A stretch of DNA of 64,000 nt, taken from NCBI GenBank assembly GCA_013180625.2, contig SNVD02013081.1, positions 1-64,000 on the forward strand, read 5' to 3'. The position numbers were made by a program, and so were the translations under genes. This document shows, in pieces, positions 33,470 to 46,440 of this stretch (position 1 is the first letter of the stretch; each line of letters starts with the position of its first letter). The DNA comes from Boswellia sacra (Eukaryota > Streptophyta > Magnoliopsida > Sapindales > Burseraceae). A model generated the notes under the pieces. The model was given only the letters and a program-made list of their open reading frames with translations, searched no databases and was not told where the DNA came from.

Positions 33470-36400
33470 CTATAGTAGATCCCTCTTGGTACCTGGATTC
33501 TGGAGCTACAGATTATGTGACAGCAGACCTTAATAATCTTCAAGCTTAAGCACATTATAGTGGCACAGATAAACTCCAAGTTGGCAATGGTAATCAGCTA
33601 TTTATGCAACATGTTGGCCTATCTAAATACAACTTACCAACATTTTCCAAGCCATTTATACTAAGAGACATATTGCTTGTTCTTGGTATAACAAAAAATC
33701 TTTTAAGTATTTCAAAACTGACTAGGGATAATAGAATTTCTGTTGAATTCTTTGGTACTCATTGCCATGTAAAGGATTTGCAATCCAGAAGGATTATTTT
33801 GCTGGGAACACTTAAGGATGGCCTTTATCGATTGCATATGCCCTCAATTACTCAATGTAGCTTGCATTCCAAGACTCACTTCACATTAGCTCCTTCAAGT
33901 TCTGTTGTGTGTTCTGCTATTAAAAATAATTGTAATAATCAGCTTTGGCATAATAGACTAGGACATCCTAGTGCTATAGTTGTCAAGTTTGTTCTCAATT
34001 CCATGGGAAAGTTAGTGTCACATGATGATCAATCTTTACTGTTTTGTTCATATTGTAAATTTGGCAAGCATACTAAGATTGTATTCCATGCATCATCCAA
34101 TAAAGCCACGCATCTCTTAGCTCTTGTGCATTCAGACGTATGGGTGCCAGCTTCAGTGTTATCAACAGAAGGCTATAGATATTATGTACACTTTCTGGAT
34201 GATTATAGTAGGTTCTTGTAGATTTTTCCAATGAAAAATAAATCTGATGTTTGCAACATCTTTGTCCAATTTCATAAAATGGTAGAAAGGCAGTTTGGAT
34301 ATTCTCTTAAGTGCTTACAATCAGATTTTGGTAGAGAATATAAGGCTTTAGCTTCATATTTCTCTACTTATGAAATCTTAGCTAGATATTCTTGCTCTTA
34401 TACACATCAGCAAAATGGGAGAGCAGAAAGAAGGCATAGGTAGATTGTGGAAGTAGGATTATCTCTCTTGGCTTATGCCTCAATGCCTCTTACTTATTGG
34501 TGGGAATCTTCTCAAGTTGCTGTGTATCTACTAAATCAGTTACCTACCTCCTTGCTTCATGGTAAGTCTTCTTTTGAGGTTTTGTTCAGACTAAGCCTTC
34601 TTATACTCATTTAAGAGTATTTGGCTATGCATGTTATCCATTTTTAAGACTTTATAATAAACATAAGTTTGATTTTCATACTGTCAAGTGCACATTGCTA
34701 GGATACAGTTTCAATCATAAAGGATATAAATGCCTTCACCTATCAGACAGAGTTTATATAGTACCAAGTGTCTCATTTAATGAGTCTTCATTTCTTTTTG
34801 CTACTCAAACTTCTTTCTCTAGTCAATATACTACTGATTCAGGTTCATTTGGTTTTAAACCTTAGGATATTACTGCTGTTGTTTCTCATTCACATACTGA
34901 TAAATTAGCCTGTCCAACTATTTCTCAACTAACACCTATACATACATCTCCTTCTTCAGCTTCTTTACCAACATTGTCACTAGTAAGGTCTCAATCTTCT
35001 CAGTAAAAAATAAACACTTCAACTACTTCTGGTTCTTCTGATTCCTTGTTATCCGATTCTAGGATCAATTCTGAAATTGTCTTACTAATGTAAAATCGTT
35101 CTGGTTGTAATATTCACCCTATGGTTACTAGATCTAAGACAGGATCTTTACCCCTTGTGAGAGTTTTTCTTGCTGATTCTTCTAGTGTGGCAGAGGAACC
35201 ATTGAGTGTCTCACAAGCTATGGCAAATTCTAATTGGTTAGCTGCAATGCATAAGGAATTGAATGCTTTACATAAGAACAATAGTCTCTTGTCCCTTATC
35301 AGCCAGGATTGAATAGTGTTAGAAATAAGTGGGTGTTTAGAGTTAAGTATAACAAGGATGAGAGTTTGCAACGATATGAGGTAAGATTAGTTGCCAACAG
35401 ATTTTAGCAAACACCAGGGTAGGATTTCTTTGAAACTTTCAGTCCTGTTATCAAGTCATCAACCATTCAGATTATTTTCACCATTACAGTATCCAAAGGT
35501 TGGGATATACAACAACTTGACATTAACAATGCTTTCTTAAATGGAGACCTGCAAAAGGAAGTTTTTATGTAGCAACCAGAAGGGTTTAGAGATTCTATGT
35601 ATCCTCATCATGTTTACAGACTTAACAAGGCCTTATGTGGTCTTAAGCAAGCTCATAGAGCTTGTTTGACAAGCTTAAGGCTGCTTTGTTGCATTAGGGC
35701 TTTATTAATTCAATATCGGATACTAGCTTGTTCATTTTTAAGTTTGGTAATCATACACTATATCTTTTAGTGTATGTAGATGACATTCTTATCACTGGTT
35801 CTGATGTCAACTTGGTGCAGCAAGTTATGACTAATCTGAATAAAAAATTTTCTCTTAAGAACTTAGGTTCTATCAACTACTTTCCAGGATTTGAAGCTTA
35901 TAGAGACAACTCAGGCTTGTATCTTACTCAAGCTAAATATGTTAAAGAGCTTCTATAGAAAACTAACATGCTTGCCTCTAAAAGCTGTTCCACACCTATG
36001 GCCACTGGTTTAAAGCTTTCCTTAGTTGACAGTGATACATTTCCACACCTAATGTTTATAGAAGCATGATTGAAGCATTGCAATATCTCATATTGACTCG
36101 ACCAGACATTTCTTTTTCTATGAACAAACCGAGTCAATTTTTAAAGGCTTCTACAGTGAATCACTGGCAAACATGTAAACGAATTCTAAGATATCTTAAG
36201 GGAACAATTGGTGTTGGTCTTTTCTTTAAACCTTGTCAAAGATTTAACTTAGAAGCGTTCTCTGATGCAGACTGGGCTAGCAATTTGGATGACAGGAAAT
36301 CTACATCAGGTTTTGTATTTTTCTTGTATCAAACTAAATTCAATGGAGTTCTAAGAAGCAGAAAATAGCATCTCAATCATCAACAGAGTCTGAATATAGA

Positions 36401-36715
36401 GCTTTAGCTCAAGCAGCAACAGAGCTAGCTTGGATGAAGCAATTGTTTCAAGAGATTGGATTGATTGTATCAAGTTGTCCTATTATGTAGTGTGACAACC
36501 TTGGAGCAAAAGCCTTAGCTTCTAATCCTGTATTTCATTCTAAGACAAAACATATTGAGGTAGATGTTCACTATATACGAGAGAGAGTAGCTGCCAAAGA
36601 AATTGAAATTTGATATGTACCTACAAAACATCAAGCTATTGATATTTTTACCAAGCCTCTATCACAAAGTCAGTTTGAGTTTTTGAATAGCAAGCTCACT
36701 GCTCTGTCAGAGCTG
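33470..36715 (+). pseudogene. Retrofit-like pol (protease, integrase, RT, RNase H), decayed
   Basis: In order: protease remnant with LDSGATDYV near 33500; HHCC integrase N-domain (LWHNRLGHPS, CSYCKFGKH) at 33950-34080; integrase core start (LVHSDVWVPAS, FLDDYSRF, then a stop) to 34443 with QNGRAERRHR; a linker with stops; RT palm (LLVYVDDILITGSD, 35760-35810); RNase H (TRPDISFSMNKPSQ, FSDADWASNLDDRKSTSG, then out-of-frame STESEYRALAQAA and [10 protein letters not shown]) to the end. Many nonsense codons and shifts rule out function. Confidence 0.85.
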
Positions 36716-36732
36716 TATCACTTAAGGGGAAG

Positions 36733-36998
36733 TGTTGGCACTAGTAGTTTAGCTCAGTGTGGCTCCAGTGCATCTCACGTGAAGAAGAAGAGAAAAGGAG
36801 GCTGTAATGCTGTTAGTTGAGCTGAGAGGCTGTTAGAATTAGTTATTTCTATTCCGTAATTCAAGGAGTAGTTTTAGGAAAATAGAGCAACACAATTCAC
36901 GTGTAGCTATTCACATTTCACATGTATTGACTCTTGTATATATAGATCAATTTCATTGCTTAATAAAATAATAATCTTTCTTCTCTCAATTCCTTTCA
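36733..36998 (+). repeat. 3' LTR of the WAK-C copia element
   Basis: TGTTGGCACTAG to CCTTTCA, preceded by the polypurine tract AAGGGGAAG (36724-36732). Same length as the 5' LTR with about 14 substitutions, mostly C/T and G/A transitions. Confidence 0.93.
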
Positions 36999-37754
36999 AG
37001 TCCTGCAAGGTTGCAAATGAGACAACGAAAGGTGGCACATGTCAAGGAAATAGCACTTGTGTTGATGTTGATAATGGATCTAGGTACCAAAGCGAGTGTC
37101 TAGAGGGTTACCGAGGAAACCCGTATATCCCCAGTGGCTGCCAAGGTATAGTTACACTATTATCTGCTCATCAATTTTCACATTTCATTTATTTTTATTT
37201 TTAATTTAAACATAAAAAATAGATGAAGGAATATACACCCTCCTTATACTGTTGCTAGAAATTATAATTAGACATGTACTACAGTCAATTAAGGGATCTT
37301 TGAAACCATGCTTGCTGCATATAACTTGTGTGAAATGGTATATTTTTATTCTCGTATTACTATTGTTGTTTTCATGATGAATTTGTTTCTAATGATGCAG
37401 ACATAAATGAATGTGAGGATTCTAATCTCAATAAATGCCTACGAATCTGTAGAAACACAAAAGGGAGCTTCAACTGTTTGTGTCCCAAGGGGTTCCATAG
37501 GGATGGAAGAATGGATGGAAAGGTTTTATTCCCAATCCATCACTTCTAATTGAGTTGACTATGGGTATTTATACTTGATCACTATTAAATTACATTGACT
37601 TTCAACTTTGGTGATGGAAATCATTCAAATAAATCAAAACAAATGAATTTTTGAACCAGAATTATCAGTTCAGTTCTTGGATTTCAGTTATTGATGGGTT
37701 CAAATGAGAACTGGCAATAATCTAGTCAATGTTGGCAACCTATGTTACATCTGC

Positions 37755-39530
37755 TGTAACATCCCAAGTTTTGTAATATCATTATGCCTTGACGTATGTA
37801 CATTTATTAATGTGTGTATATGTGTTATAGTGATAAATAAATGTTAGGGGGGTAAGAGTGAAGTTTTAAAGATATTAAGTGCCACATTTGAATTCTGCTT
37901 AATACTTATCTACAAATATGCATAAGTCTTTAGAATTTTCATTCTTCCCCGTTATCTTCAAGAAGGCTCCCAACTCTCTCTTTCTTTCCCTTTCGCTCTC
38001 TTCACTTGTGGGAATTCAAGGAAAATTAAGGAACGTAGAAGGGAATTAAGATGATAATCATTCTCTTCTTCTTTTTCTAGTGCTTAGCCATGGATTTCTT
38101 TGAGGTAATATTAGATGGAACAATGGTTAGTGATGTGTTTATGTTATGTACAACATTAGGCATGCTAGAAACATGATTTTATGTGAGTTGTAAAAGAGTT
38201 ATGAAGGTTGAATGTTGTAGGAAGCTAGAAAAAGAGGTTGAGAGTAAATCTTGCAGAGTTCATTTTCTGAGCAGTGCTGAGTGCAAATTTCTTAAAAATT
38301 CTAGGGTTATCATTTAGTTATGAAATTTTTATATGCGAAACTACTAGACATGTTTAGGAGTTTATAGAATTTTGAATCACTAAAAAATTCGAAATGAGCA
38401 ATTTATGGTGAATTTTCAAATCTGCTGAACAGAATTTGAATCTCCCCTGTTTTGAAACAGAGTATGGGAAACATGTCTGATTTGAGGGGTGAATCCTCCA
38501 TGAGAGTTTCTGATTTTTGGTACGTAAAATCATGATTGTGTTTTCTATTGAAATGAAAATTTTTAGGGTTTTTGAAATTTTGCATGAATTTATGCGATTT
38601 TTTAAATTTGTGATTGTAAAACTAGAAATCTTAACTTGCAGAACAGAGTAAGTAAGCTAAATTGTTTTGACTGACTTAGACTCATTGGAAAATCGTGATT
38701 TTTGATAAAATTACTTTATGTGTCTAATTTTAGGCTGGAAAGTTTGGCAAAGATTTGATTAATGTTGGATTTTATAAAATTCTTTAAAGAACTATTGCTC
38801 AGTTGAAGAACCTGTACACAGAAATTTTGTATGGTCTAAATTAAGGGATTTTAAGGGGGCTTATGGTCTCATTTTAATCCAATAAAATTCATGGGATATA
38901 ATATATGTATATACTTTAGTCCCATGAAATTTGATGATGATTAGGCTGAGTACCCCTTTTTCTAAAATTATCCAACCAATATGTGTGTAGTATTGCATTG
39001 TTAATGGTGTTATGAGTTGGTTAGGATTTGCTAATTCTTAAGAGGTTCACTGATTTCTAGGTGGAAATCAAGGTCCGAGAGTGAAGTAAACAGGTAAGTA
39101 GCTATACCATTTCTGAGGCTACAAGTGATATTGTGTTGAGTTGAGCAATGTGCTGGTTTCCTTATGTTTATGTAGTTTATGGATGAATTTATTTGAAATA
39201 CCATAAATATGTATAGTTGGAAAAATGAATTGGGCCATGGATACATGGATGTTAATGTGAAATAACATGATTAACAAATGCCTATGAAGTATTATGTGTA
39301 TGAAAAAGATTGTTATGAGATGAATATGGCTTTGCACACTAATATGTGATGTGTGATTGAAATGTAAATTTTCATGCTAAAACCTTAGGGAAAAAAAACC
39401 TTGAGTTTTTATGGTGTAATTAATGCTTAGGTTGGGTTGTGGAAGTGTCCGCCCTAAGCTAGTGAATGCAATGGGTTGAGTGGCTAGCCGAGATGACGTA
39501 GATTAGGATGCATGTCTTTTTAGTGAAAGG
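37755..39530. repeat. Probable gypsy LTR or LTR fragment (starts TGTAACATCCC)
   Basis: The start TGTAACATCCCAAG has the form seen at the 5' end of many plant gypsy LTRs, and it cuts WAK-C intron 2 cleanly. A T/C-rich leader-like stretch (37960-38020) follows, then long AT-rich sequence without coding potential. I could not find the end, a primer site or the expected target-site duplication TCTGC, so its class and extent are uncertain. Confidence 0.4.
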
Positions 39531-39701
39531 AGGATTGGAGATCGGCCAAAAAAGAGGAGAACAAGGCTGGCTTAGGGGAGAGGTAGTTTATGACGATGGT
39601 GCCATGGAAGAGGAGGTTCGTGAAACCAGAGCGGCGACAGTGACCAATTTCCAAATTCTGGAAATTGTTTTTGAAATCTAATAATAAAAAAACAAATTTA
39701 A

Positions 39702-39735
<34 letters not shown>

Positions 39736-41821
39736 TACACATACACACACACACACACATAACTACACAAATAAGAGAAAACCAAGAGGGAAACAAAAGA
39801 ATTAAAAAAAAAACTGAAAATAACACACAAATTTTAAACCAAAAAAAAAAAATCAAACATAGTAAAACAACAAACAATTATATATGAGAACTAAAAGAAA
39901 AATAAATATAAATTAAAACACAAAGAAAACAAAAAAATTCAAAATTAAATTAAATACAAACAACACGCAAATTCAAACTAAAACAAACTTAATTTATTTC
40001 GATATTAATAAACAAGACAATCCTCAACAATATTGCCACAAACTTGTTGCAAAAAATCTACAAATAAACGAAATCGTTATAAGTAATAAAGTGAAAGTAC
40101 ATACATCTTTTCCAAGAGGACTATCGTTACTAATTATTAAAATTTTGTTAACTCTTATTTAAAATAAAATTGAGAATTGAGAATTGATTTGCAAGAAAAT
40201 TAAATAGTAACAATTAAAATAAAATTAACACTAAGAACACAATTACAAAAATATAAAAAATGAAACACAATAATACAACGCTCTACGGTTCCGATTTCAC
40301 GGAGATTAATCCACTCTAGTTATAAAATACCATAATATCAACCTTATTCCTAATTGTTGCTAATTGATTTCAATGATTTAATTATTATTCTTTCTCAAGC
40401 AACAAAAATTTATATTAATAGATTAGAATTACATCTCCGCCTCATCTAACTCACTATTAATCCCCATTAAGTACAAGAAATCAAATAAAATTGCACAAAC
40501 CACATTCATATCCCTATCTCATGTTGATTTATGATAAAATAATTAAGGACTAACATAGACATCACTTCTCAGTTTCAATTTACATCTCAATTCATGAAAT
40601 AATTGGCCAAAAAATCACACACATTAAGCTTATAATTAAACTGCTCAATAGTATTAGAGTAAATAACTAATATATTAAATTCAATTAATTAGAGTTTCAT
40701 AATTTGGCTACATCTTAACCCTAGGAGATAGAACTTAATTCATACTAAAAGAAAATACACACGACAAACATAATTAAAGGGAGAGAAAAAGAAAACTAAA
40801 CTGTTGGAGACAAATCCGGTGACTACGAACTTCCAACATTGAAAACCGCCGTGTCAACTGCCATAAGAGGGGAGAGAGTTTCTCTCCCTAGGAGAGAAAG
40901 AGTTCTTCTCCGAATGTGAGAGGTCTGAAAAAGAAGGGAAGCACCCTATTTATAAGCTAGGGGAAAAATACAAAAATTCAAAGCTTCAACTTAGGGGGCC
41001 AACTTCAAAATTCTAAATCTGCTATAGTGTCCCGCACTACTATTAAATTATAATTTTGCCCTTTTACACAAAAATACAAATAACTTCTCATACAGAACTC
41101 TGATTGACGAACTGTAAACTCCTTTAGAAAGTAGACTTTTGGGGCTTTCCAACAGTATATCACATGAACTCTAATTCGTTGCAGATCGGTATAGAAAAAT
41201 CTGAGAAGTTAGCAATTCATTTTAAAGATAATGACTGTAATTACTTAAATTGCAGTATTTTTACTAGTAAATTCTCTACATTCGTAATTTAACATTATTT
41301 AACCTACACAAACACAAAACACACGTAAAACTAACAAAAATACCTGAAAATCAATAGAATATTAAGGTTAAAGATACTTAAATTGTAAGTATAAAACTTA
41401 CTCATTAATATTGTTGTAGGTGCACGACGCCAACCATGATATGTCTTCTTTCATGCCTTTTCTTCCATTACATTGTTCCTGTCTTGTGTAAATTGCACAT
41501 AACCTTGGAATGGATGTCATTATTTAGTGTGTAATTGTTAAACTTTCTTCAACAAATTTCCTTGTAATATGTTGTTTTGTGTAATCCGTACAAAACAATT
41601 GGAATGGATTGTAATCACTTTGTATTGTGAAATTGTTGATTGTCAAACTTTCTTATATGTAATCCATTTCGCATGAATTAACAAAAAGATTTGTAAACTA
41701 TATATAAATTTAAAAAAAAGTAAAAAAATGTGATAATAGTCATATGTACATAGAACTGGTATCAATTTAATAGTAAAAAAAAACAAATATATATGGTCTA
41801 AGTCAATCAAGTCCATCTTAT
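39531..41821. other. AT-rich intergenic/TE-derived DNA with SSR
   Basis: No gene supported. It contains (TA)n-(CA)n at 39709-39759 and long A-rich tracts (39770-39960). 40265-41000 contains CTCTACGGTTCCGATTTC, clusters of GAGAGA, and TATTTATAAGC near 40950, which on the minus strand would be a TATA-type box. It may be part of an unclassified LTR. Confidence 0.45.
39709..39759. repeat. Compound microsatellite (TA)n...(CA)n
   Basis: About 13 TA units followed by TTACACATA and about 10 CA units. Confidence 0.95.
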
Positions 41822-44800
41822 GCCTGATATATATCATGTACTACAACATCTAAAGACCCTAGTCTATGAACTGTGCTGGGTGTGAGCCTACTCGATAGCG
41901 GACTCTATAACCTCCATTGGTCTGGCTACTGTGGTGGTATCAAAATAAGCCTCGTCTAACCTATGTCTCTAACAATAAAAGGCCATCTTATGCCTGAGTG
42001 TATCCTCTACGAAGACCTTCATGTTGGAGAACGACACCCTTCCAACCAAATACTCCATGAACTTCAACCAGTATATTTCACATGCCCGATCAACAATATC
42101 TTGCTACGGAACCTCAACGTAGTCCTTGATACACTCTATATTAAAAGGATCAATCAAAAAGTCACAGGAACCCAACACATCTCGCGTCAAAAGTCATGGG
42201 ATGATCTCTGCTAGGCAATAGTAAGTGTCCTTGAGTGTGTTGATCAATGTGTTTTCAATATATGAATCGTAAATGACAATCACCCGGCGATTCAAATCTA
42301 CACGCGCCACCATCTAATGCTGACTATGAAGGCTAATTGATACATATAACTACACATAAAAGAAGTTAGAGCGAAATTCTCGAGGATATAAGTAGCATTA
42401 GCAACTATAATCACAAACTAACTGATATAAATAGAATGGTTGCTTACCCATTCTATTTCATCCCACAATTGATCGACCAGAGGACTATAACCACCAACGT
42501 ATAGGACCAGCTCCACCTCATTTTGCCAGTCGATATCATCCAACTTCTCTATATATCACTGCTATAAATATTATACCTTTAACTGCAATAATTTCAAAAC
42601 AACAAACTGATAAACCAAAAGGGAGGTTAATTACATTATGCTATGATCATAACTGAAGAATGACGTACCCAAAATGTCGTGTCCAGGAATGTGGATTTCT
42701 CCACAAGGTCATAGTTGAGCTCCTTCAATCTATAACGTAATGTCCATAGGTATACACCAATGTGCTATACACATAAAGTTTAGTTAGAATAATATCCATA
42801 TTAACTACTATATTTTTAGGAGTAATATAGTGTATCTACACAAAATAATGCACTCACATCGGAACCTAGCCGAAGCCTAATGGTGGTTAAAATCCTGAAA
42901 AAAACTCTCAATCAGCGAAGCTGACATCGAAGTTGACGTCTCCAACCCCTACCGACATCCAATGATCAAAAGTCCTAATCTCATCGTTTGCAAAAGGTGC
43001 GAGTGGGTCAAACAGAAGACCTGTGCTCAAAGAACAAGGGCTAGCACATCGGGCTAGTCATCCATCAAGTGGTGTTATGTAACTCAGGGTCACTCTGCAG
43101 AAGCAGCTATACGATGGGAGCAAAGACAAGTACAGTGACAGTCTAGGGCAAAGTCTAAAAACCCTTTTTCATCTGGATCTTCTACTTCTTCTATATAGCA
43201 GGGTTGACGAATAGGCTTCATTTATGTTTTTCAAGAAAGAGCCACCAACCTCATAGAGAGACAAATCTATAAGTGGCTTATCAAGAACTTGAACGTTGTC
43301 TTGTGAAGCGTTCTGAACCAGGTTAAGCTCTTGGGGCTCCTCTTCATCAGTGTCATCCCTATCTTACATAGCAAACATATGTTACAATCGAGGAATAATA
43401 CAAAGGTGCACATGAGGAATGTTATGGTTGTTTGGAGATCGACATAGATACCTCATCTGTGTAACCAAATGTCCACCAGTTAATATGATAGTCAAATGAA
43501 GCAGTCGCATCTCTTGCTGCATCTTCTTGTTATCGGCCAAAACCTGAATGTTATGTTCCTGGATCCTATTATAATCTGCCTGAAGTGCTTTCACCTTTTT
43601 CCTAAGTTCCATTAGCTCTTGCAAGACGATAAACTGGAAGTATGTTGTTATGGATGTAGCCCATGTCATAAAAGATGCCAATGTCAATATTCAAAATCAA
43701 ATACAATTTTGATAATATAAAAGATACTTGATAATGTATCTCAGAATCACTATAGAAATATGTATATGATACAGGCAGTGTTAGTGCACTAATGGTGTGC
43801 CCATGTGCGACGAAATCAAACCTAGGTGGTGGACTAGTCGTGTGCAGGTGTGAGGGAGATGGTTCATGTCCTAATAGAGTCGAAAAGTGAACATGTGGTG
43901 AGGATCGTGGTGGAGTGGTACCTAGGGTCGAGACAGTCTCTAGAACTACACACATACAAAACATCGAAACCCCCAGGTCATGCTGATGCTTGAGCTCGAC
44001 CTCAGCTCTGCGTCCTCATCCTAAGGTAGCTCAACAGACTCACCTTTATGTAGAGGAGTGTTCTTAGATGCAGCCCATTGCACATGGATGCCCCTTTGTA
44101 TCCCAACGACCTCTGAAAATGTCCTGTACCAATTCGTGGCACTCTCTGCCTTAGTCGGCTCCAATATGACCAAAGGATGGGCCTACAGCACCAAAAGAAA
44201 AGTGAATTTTAAATACCATATGAACATGTACATATGCGAAAACGAAACAAAGTATATGGAATATGACTAAACTAACCCTCCTCTTCATATTAATCACGTC
44301 ACATAGGACGATATCCGCAAGCAGTGTCTTCAATGTCTCCCACTTCAACAATCGTGGAATCTTCTGCACGAAGTCACCATTTATATAGTCGTATGTATCA
44401 CCGATACAAGGCACGGTTTGATACAAACAAGCTTGTAAATAAAATAAGAATGAATTATAAACCCATTCAATATTATATGTAAGTGCATACTATTCACATC
44501 AATGCATAACATTTAAATACCTATGTAGCATATGGGCACCATTTTAAGTTATACTTCTCAATTTAGGAACCCTTACCCTTCTTTGCAGTCTTTCGTTTCT
44601 TGTACTTCTCCAATCTCCCAACCAACCTTTCTTCATTCCTTTAATAGTCTGGTCATAAGGCACCCATGGATAGTCATTAAACCTATCCAATGATGTCGAT
44701 CCCTCCCATGAAAAATGGCTCCAAAACATAATACACTACCAGCTTCACTGCATCCTTATCTAGAGTAACATGAACATTTATTTTTTGAAACAACGAATAA

Positions 44801-45320
44801 AAATCTATCAACTTCATATCATTACCCCTAAAGTATCTGTCCAACAATGGGCAGGGATTTTGGATATTATGAATGTTTGATAATTTAGTAGCAAACTTCA
44901 AACCAGTTATCAGTCCAAACTCACGTGTAGAGACATGAATAAGTCACCCTGGAAACAAAATTATTTATTATTACAACATACGAACGATGAAACTAATAAG
45001 AAAGTTGAATATAATATTGAAACATATGATATATACCGCACCTTGAATAAGGAACCATATCTTGTTATCATATCCGACTGTCTACACCCCCCGTAGCAAT
45101 ACCTTATAGACTAGCTAGGATAGAAATGTTATGTCCTGAATCTCTAAATAGCGCCTGAAACATGTATTGCAAAACATGTCCTATTGGGCTCAGTCAAAGT
45201 AAAATGAATCGACTATATACAGTCCAATTCGCCAAATTCGTGATTATGGTGTGGTAATGCTCACCCATCTTCACGTTAAATGTAAGTGCTTCTTGATTTG
45301 CCATGTCCAAACCTTCATAT
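41822..45320 (-). pseudogene. Ulp1 (C48)-protease/DUF1985 gene remnant, transposon-type
   Basis: On the minus strand: start MANQEALTFNVKMGEHYH near 45310; DUF1985-like block STREFGLITGLKFATKLSNI (44870-44930) and LLDRYFRGNDMK, then YYVLEPFFMGG (44700-44900); RFNDYPWVPYD; LLKWETLKTLLADIVLC (44300-44370); a coiled coil (ELRKKVKALQADYNRIQEHN, 43500-43620); QNEVELVLYVGGYSPLVDQL (42450-42520); and the protease end. There the catalytic His codon (42317-42319) is followed by TAG where Trp is expected, then ARVDLNRRVIVIYDS with the Asp and RACEIYWLKFMEYL with the Cys. Several stops and unspliced gaps show decay. Such genes are known cargo of MULE elements (KAONASHI type). Confidence 0.65.
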
Positions 45321-46440
45321 AAAAGCACAAAAAACAATTAGATTAAGAAAAACTTTCAAAAAATGTGAAAAATCTGTAAAACTACCAAAACACTCCGTAA
45401 CACTCGACACAGAAACAAATCAACACTCAATGAGACGTTAAAACCGTCATCCTATAATTAACACATTGAGTGTTCGACAATGGTAGGTTGTCAATTTCCT
45501 TAAAGCGATATCCGACATCACGATCGACGCTCAACACTGTGTCGGTTGTCTATTTCATGAAATCAACAGACTCCCACTGTCGAACATGCCTATTAAGCAT
45601 TGAATTTTCCATAAAAATGAACTCGACAACCATTCGTAATCTGGATGTCAAGTGTCGTTTACATGGGAATTTGAATGTCGAATTCCTAGTAATCGACACT
45701 TTATGTCCAGACTATGAAGGGGCATCGATTGTCAGATTTAGTGAATCTAACACTCGATGACTAGACAACGGAGAGTTGTTGGCCAGAGTTATGAATTCGA
45801 CGATTGATAGAAACCCACTTGTCGTCGAATGTCGAGCACAAGTCTAGAAAACGAGTCTGACGCTCGCCATCATCTACCTTTGTCATCGAACACTCAAAAA
45901 TCGACCATTTTTTCACACTCCAAGCATCTAATATACACTCAATCAATCAAACAACTTCAAATTTTCTCACGAAACACACCAAAACTCCATTAACATATTG
46001 ATTCAACATCAAAACCCAACAAAACCCAACGAAATCCCTAATTTTCAAATTTCAAATCTTTCAAATTTCCAATGCAAAATATCTAGCCTATTTCTGCTAC
46101 TAACATGCATCTAACAATGATTTTCATTCAAGACAAACAGAAAATAACCATAAAAAAAGATGGAATCGGAGGCTAACCCTTGTGATTTCGCGCTCTTCAC
46201 AAGTCAGTGTCCGCTGGCTTCTCCCCCTTATGTCAAGCTTTCCCCAAAGGATATCCTCCACATAAATGTAAGATTTTTGCACCTTTGATGGATGTGCAAC
46301 GTGTATTGGTTGATTGAATGAGGATTCAAAAGTTTTTTCAAAGTCCAATTGTAGGAGCAATAGAAGGTAACGGTTATGGAAGTGGAGGGAATGAAGGAAG
46401 TTATAAAAGATTAAATTAATTGAATTCATAAAGATACTAG
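45321..46440. other. Motif-rich flank of the Ulp1-type element
   Basis: 45400-45960 is unusually rich in CGACA, TGTCGA and CGACTC motifs on both strands, about once per 25-30 bases, in otherwise AT-rich DNA. This resembles a subterminal repeat region of a DNA transposon. The small frames here follow the motif spacing and are not considered genes. No terminal inverted repeat could be paired. Confidence 0.4.

Larger units (their letters stand above)
32021..36998 (+). mobile_element. Ty1/copia element (Retrofit/Ale-like) inserted in WAK-C exon 1
   Basis: Complete by structure: 266-bp LTRs at both ends, flanked by target-site duplication AGTCC (32016-32020 and 36999-37003), a Met-type primer site, gag, integrase, RT, RNase H and a polypurine tract. 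Length 4,978 bp. The two LTRs differ at about 14 positions (roughly 5%), and the coding region has many stops, so it is an old, inactive insertion. Short LTRs and the gag start (LNLKLTSINYGFWRSLVLLA) suggest the Retrofit/Ale lineage. Confidence 0.92.
31327..37754 (+). pseudogene. WAK-C: decayed WAK interrupted by a copia element, kinase missing
   Basis: Exon 1 is 31327-32020 plus 36999 to about 37147, split by the insertion; exon 2 is 37401 to about 37564. The start resembles the others (MRVRGIALLLTIIGVVLAAAA) and the GUB_WAK block is present (CQDKCRNVSIPYQFG). A one-base deletion near 31537 gives a stop at 31543, a second stop lies at about 31656, ~30 bases are missing near 31890, and exon 2 has a frameshift after GRMDGK. 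Homology with WAK-A intron 2 continues to ATCTGC at 37754, then stops at an LTR-like TGTAACATCC. No kinase exon follows. It was dead on several counts, and the order of events is not known. Confidence 0.88.

Noticed and set aside
39520..39756. Frame rich in CV and YI repeats
   Set aside because: Translation of the (CA)n/(TA)n microsatellite.
45470..45946. Open frames on both strands in the CGACA-rich field
   Set aside because: Openness follows from motif composition; no domain recognised.
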